Assembly: GCF_000003605.2 (NCBI RefSeq)
Contig: NW_003114460.1
Location: forward strand, 609,194 to 639,053
Direction of reading: 5' to 3'
From: Saccoglossus kowalevskii
Taxonomy: Eukaryota; Hemichordata; Enteropneusta; Harrimaniidae
DNA: 29,860 nt
Under the pieces are notes generated by a model that saw only the letters and a program-made list of their open reading frames with translations, was not told the DNA's origin and made no database searches. The stretch's first letter is position 1; every line of letters begins with the position of its first letter. Below, in pieces: positions 28,598 to 29,860 of the stretch. A program made the position numbers and the translations under genes.

Positions 28598-29763
28598 CTG
28601 TACAGATTCAAAACACAGAGACAACACTGAGTACATGCATTCAAGTGAAGTCTGTGAAATAAATACTAAAGACATCAAACATAAATATGAAATACTATGT
28701 CATTGATTTTAAAGTTAAGGGGTATGCTGCTTGTGATGTGAAATGTGATGAAGAACCTAGTGATTAAAGTCATGTGAATTGCAACATTATCACAAAATCA
28801 TGACACAAACATTTCAAACATAAAAATTCTGTGAAAGATATGGTTAGGGGTGATCTCATATTCAAACACCTGGGTCAAACCTGGGTTAACCTGGGTAAAC
28901 CCAGTCTGCCCTATTCAGACCTACTAGACCCACAATATGCAAATTAGTAGTAGGTTTGAACCTAACCTCTGGATTAACTGCCCATTAACGCCCCCACTGA
29001 AAACAAACAACAGAGAACAAAGAAGACAGACCTAGGGAAACCTAGGTTTTTCTTACAATACTGTTTCAGCCTGGTTTCAGTAGGAAAAAAAAATAAGATG
29101 TATACTATGGAGCTCCATGTTCATACTGAGTGTTATATTTTGAAGTGTTAAGAATTACAACAGCGATTTTTTTTTTCTTAGCAAGTCTTGTACATGTATT
29201 AAAATGCTAATAAAAACAAACTTGCATTTGTTTCACAAATCTATTTACATCATGTCATTTATAAGTGTGATGAAAATTATATTCATTTATTTCTGTGATT
29301 GGTAATAATAATCAGTTTCCCACAACTTACATTTTGGTACAAGTCAATACAATTATTATTGTTATTCAATTTATCTTGAATTAATTACAGACGTGATGGT
29401 TTGTTATATTTTGTCAGTACGGTCAGTTTTGTGTCCATGTCAGTTCATAAATTCATAGAACACATTTTTTGGTTAAGTTTGTAAAGTCTGTGAGACTGCG
29501 AGTTATCAAAATATGATGAAAGTATTAAATCGATAATGGCAACATTGTTTTCTACAAAGGCATCTGAAAACCACAGTTCCTCTATCACTGTGTCAAAACT
29601 AAAGTCGGAGCTAATGCTACCACTCCGGTGCTACGACCACCGTAACAGCTGACGGCATTGCGGGGAAATTACGGGTATTTACTGCTGCCGATATCTTACT
29701 TTTCTGTGACAAAATGCACACATTTCGAACCCCGGGCTAATTAAAAATAAACGACTATTTTAG
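28598..29763 (-). other. Upstream UBXN1 intron, non-coding
   Basis: No UBA-domain or charged-helix exon found in any minus-strand frame. Holds a CCTGGGT motif cluster (about 28868-28902), AT-rich filler, and a more CpG-rich stretch around 29600-29740 without recognisable content. Confidence 0.5.
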
Positions 29764-29860
29764 ACAAGCAGCCTGTCGGCTGAGATAGCTCCGCTGTTAG
29801 CAATGCACATTTCAATTAAAGAACAGAAGACATCATTAGAAAATGAACAATATGTATAGT
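29764..29860 (-). repeat. Tandem-core interspersed repeat, copy 5 (inverted, cut by window end)
   Basis: ACAAGCAGCCTGTCGGCTGA, then GATAGCTCCGCTGTTAGC and CAATGCACATTTCAATTAAA. This is the exact reverse complement of the tail of copies 1 and 2; the core units must continue beyond 29860. Confidence 0.85.

Noticed and set aside
28598-29860. UBA-domain exon of UBXN1
   Set aside because: Looked for on the minus strand and not found. The N-terminal exons must lie beyond the window.

Overview
This is animal nuclear DNA: AT-rich, with GT-AG introns, small exons and many transposon remnants. Three conserved protein-coding genes can be read. The protein matches and the mix of repeats (a DIRS retroelement, tandem-core elements resembling the bivalve 'pearl' type, many short terminal-inverted-repeat elements) suggest an invertebrate, probably a marine lophotrochozoan or invertebrate deuterostome. 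The species cannot be named from sequence alone.

Layout. (1) About 1995-12645, + strand: the last six coding exons (172 residues) of an ACP7-type purple acid phosphatase; the 5' half lies upstream of the window. (2) 16053-24790, + strand: a complete 10-exon FIBP gene (FGF1 intracellular-binding protein), 360 residues, every splice phase consistent. (3) 26796-28597, - strand: the last four exons of UBXN1, carrying the end of its charged helical region and the UBX domain; the UBA-domain exons lie beyond the right edge. FIBP and UBXN1 converge tail to tail across about 2 kb.

The most striking part is the ACP7 intron 5150-11868. It holds a stack of insertions: a tandem-core repeat element (5218-11762) is split by a roughly 6-kb decayed DIRS-type tyrosine-recombinase retrotransposon (5647-11699), whose RNase H region is in turn split by a roughly 370-bp AT-rich element with an 8-bp target duplication (9069-9439). 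The DIRS copy keeps the diagnostic inverted terminal repeats and an internal complementary region, while gag, RT, RNase H and recombinase are all broken.

Other repeats: five copies of the tandem-core family; three palindromic TACTGTGG elements; possible PIF/Harbinger-like and piggyBac-like short elements; a tRNA-related SINE next to an assembly gap (15467-15645); a five-unit 102-bp satellite between FIBP and UBXN1; and microsatellites. The genes are ordinary conserved housekeeping or signalling genes. I find no new multi-gene system; the interest is in repeat architecture and transposon mechanism.
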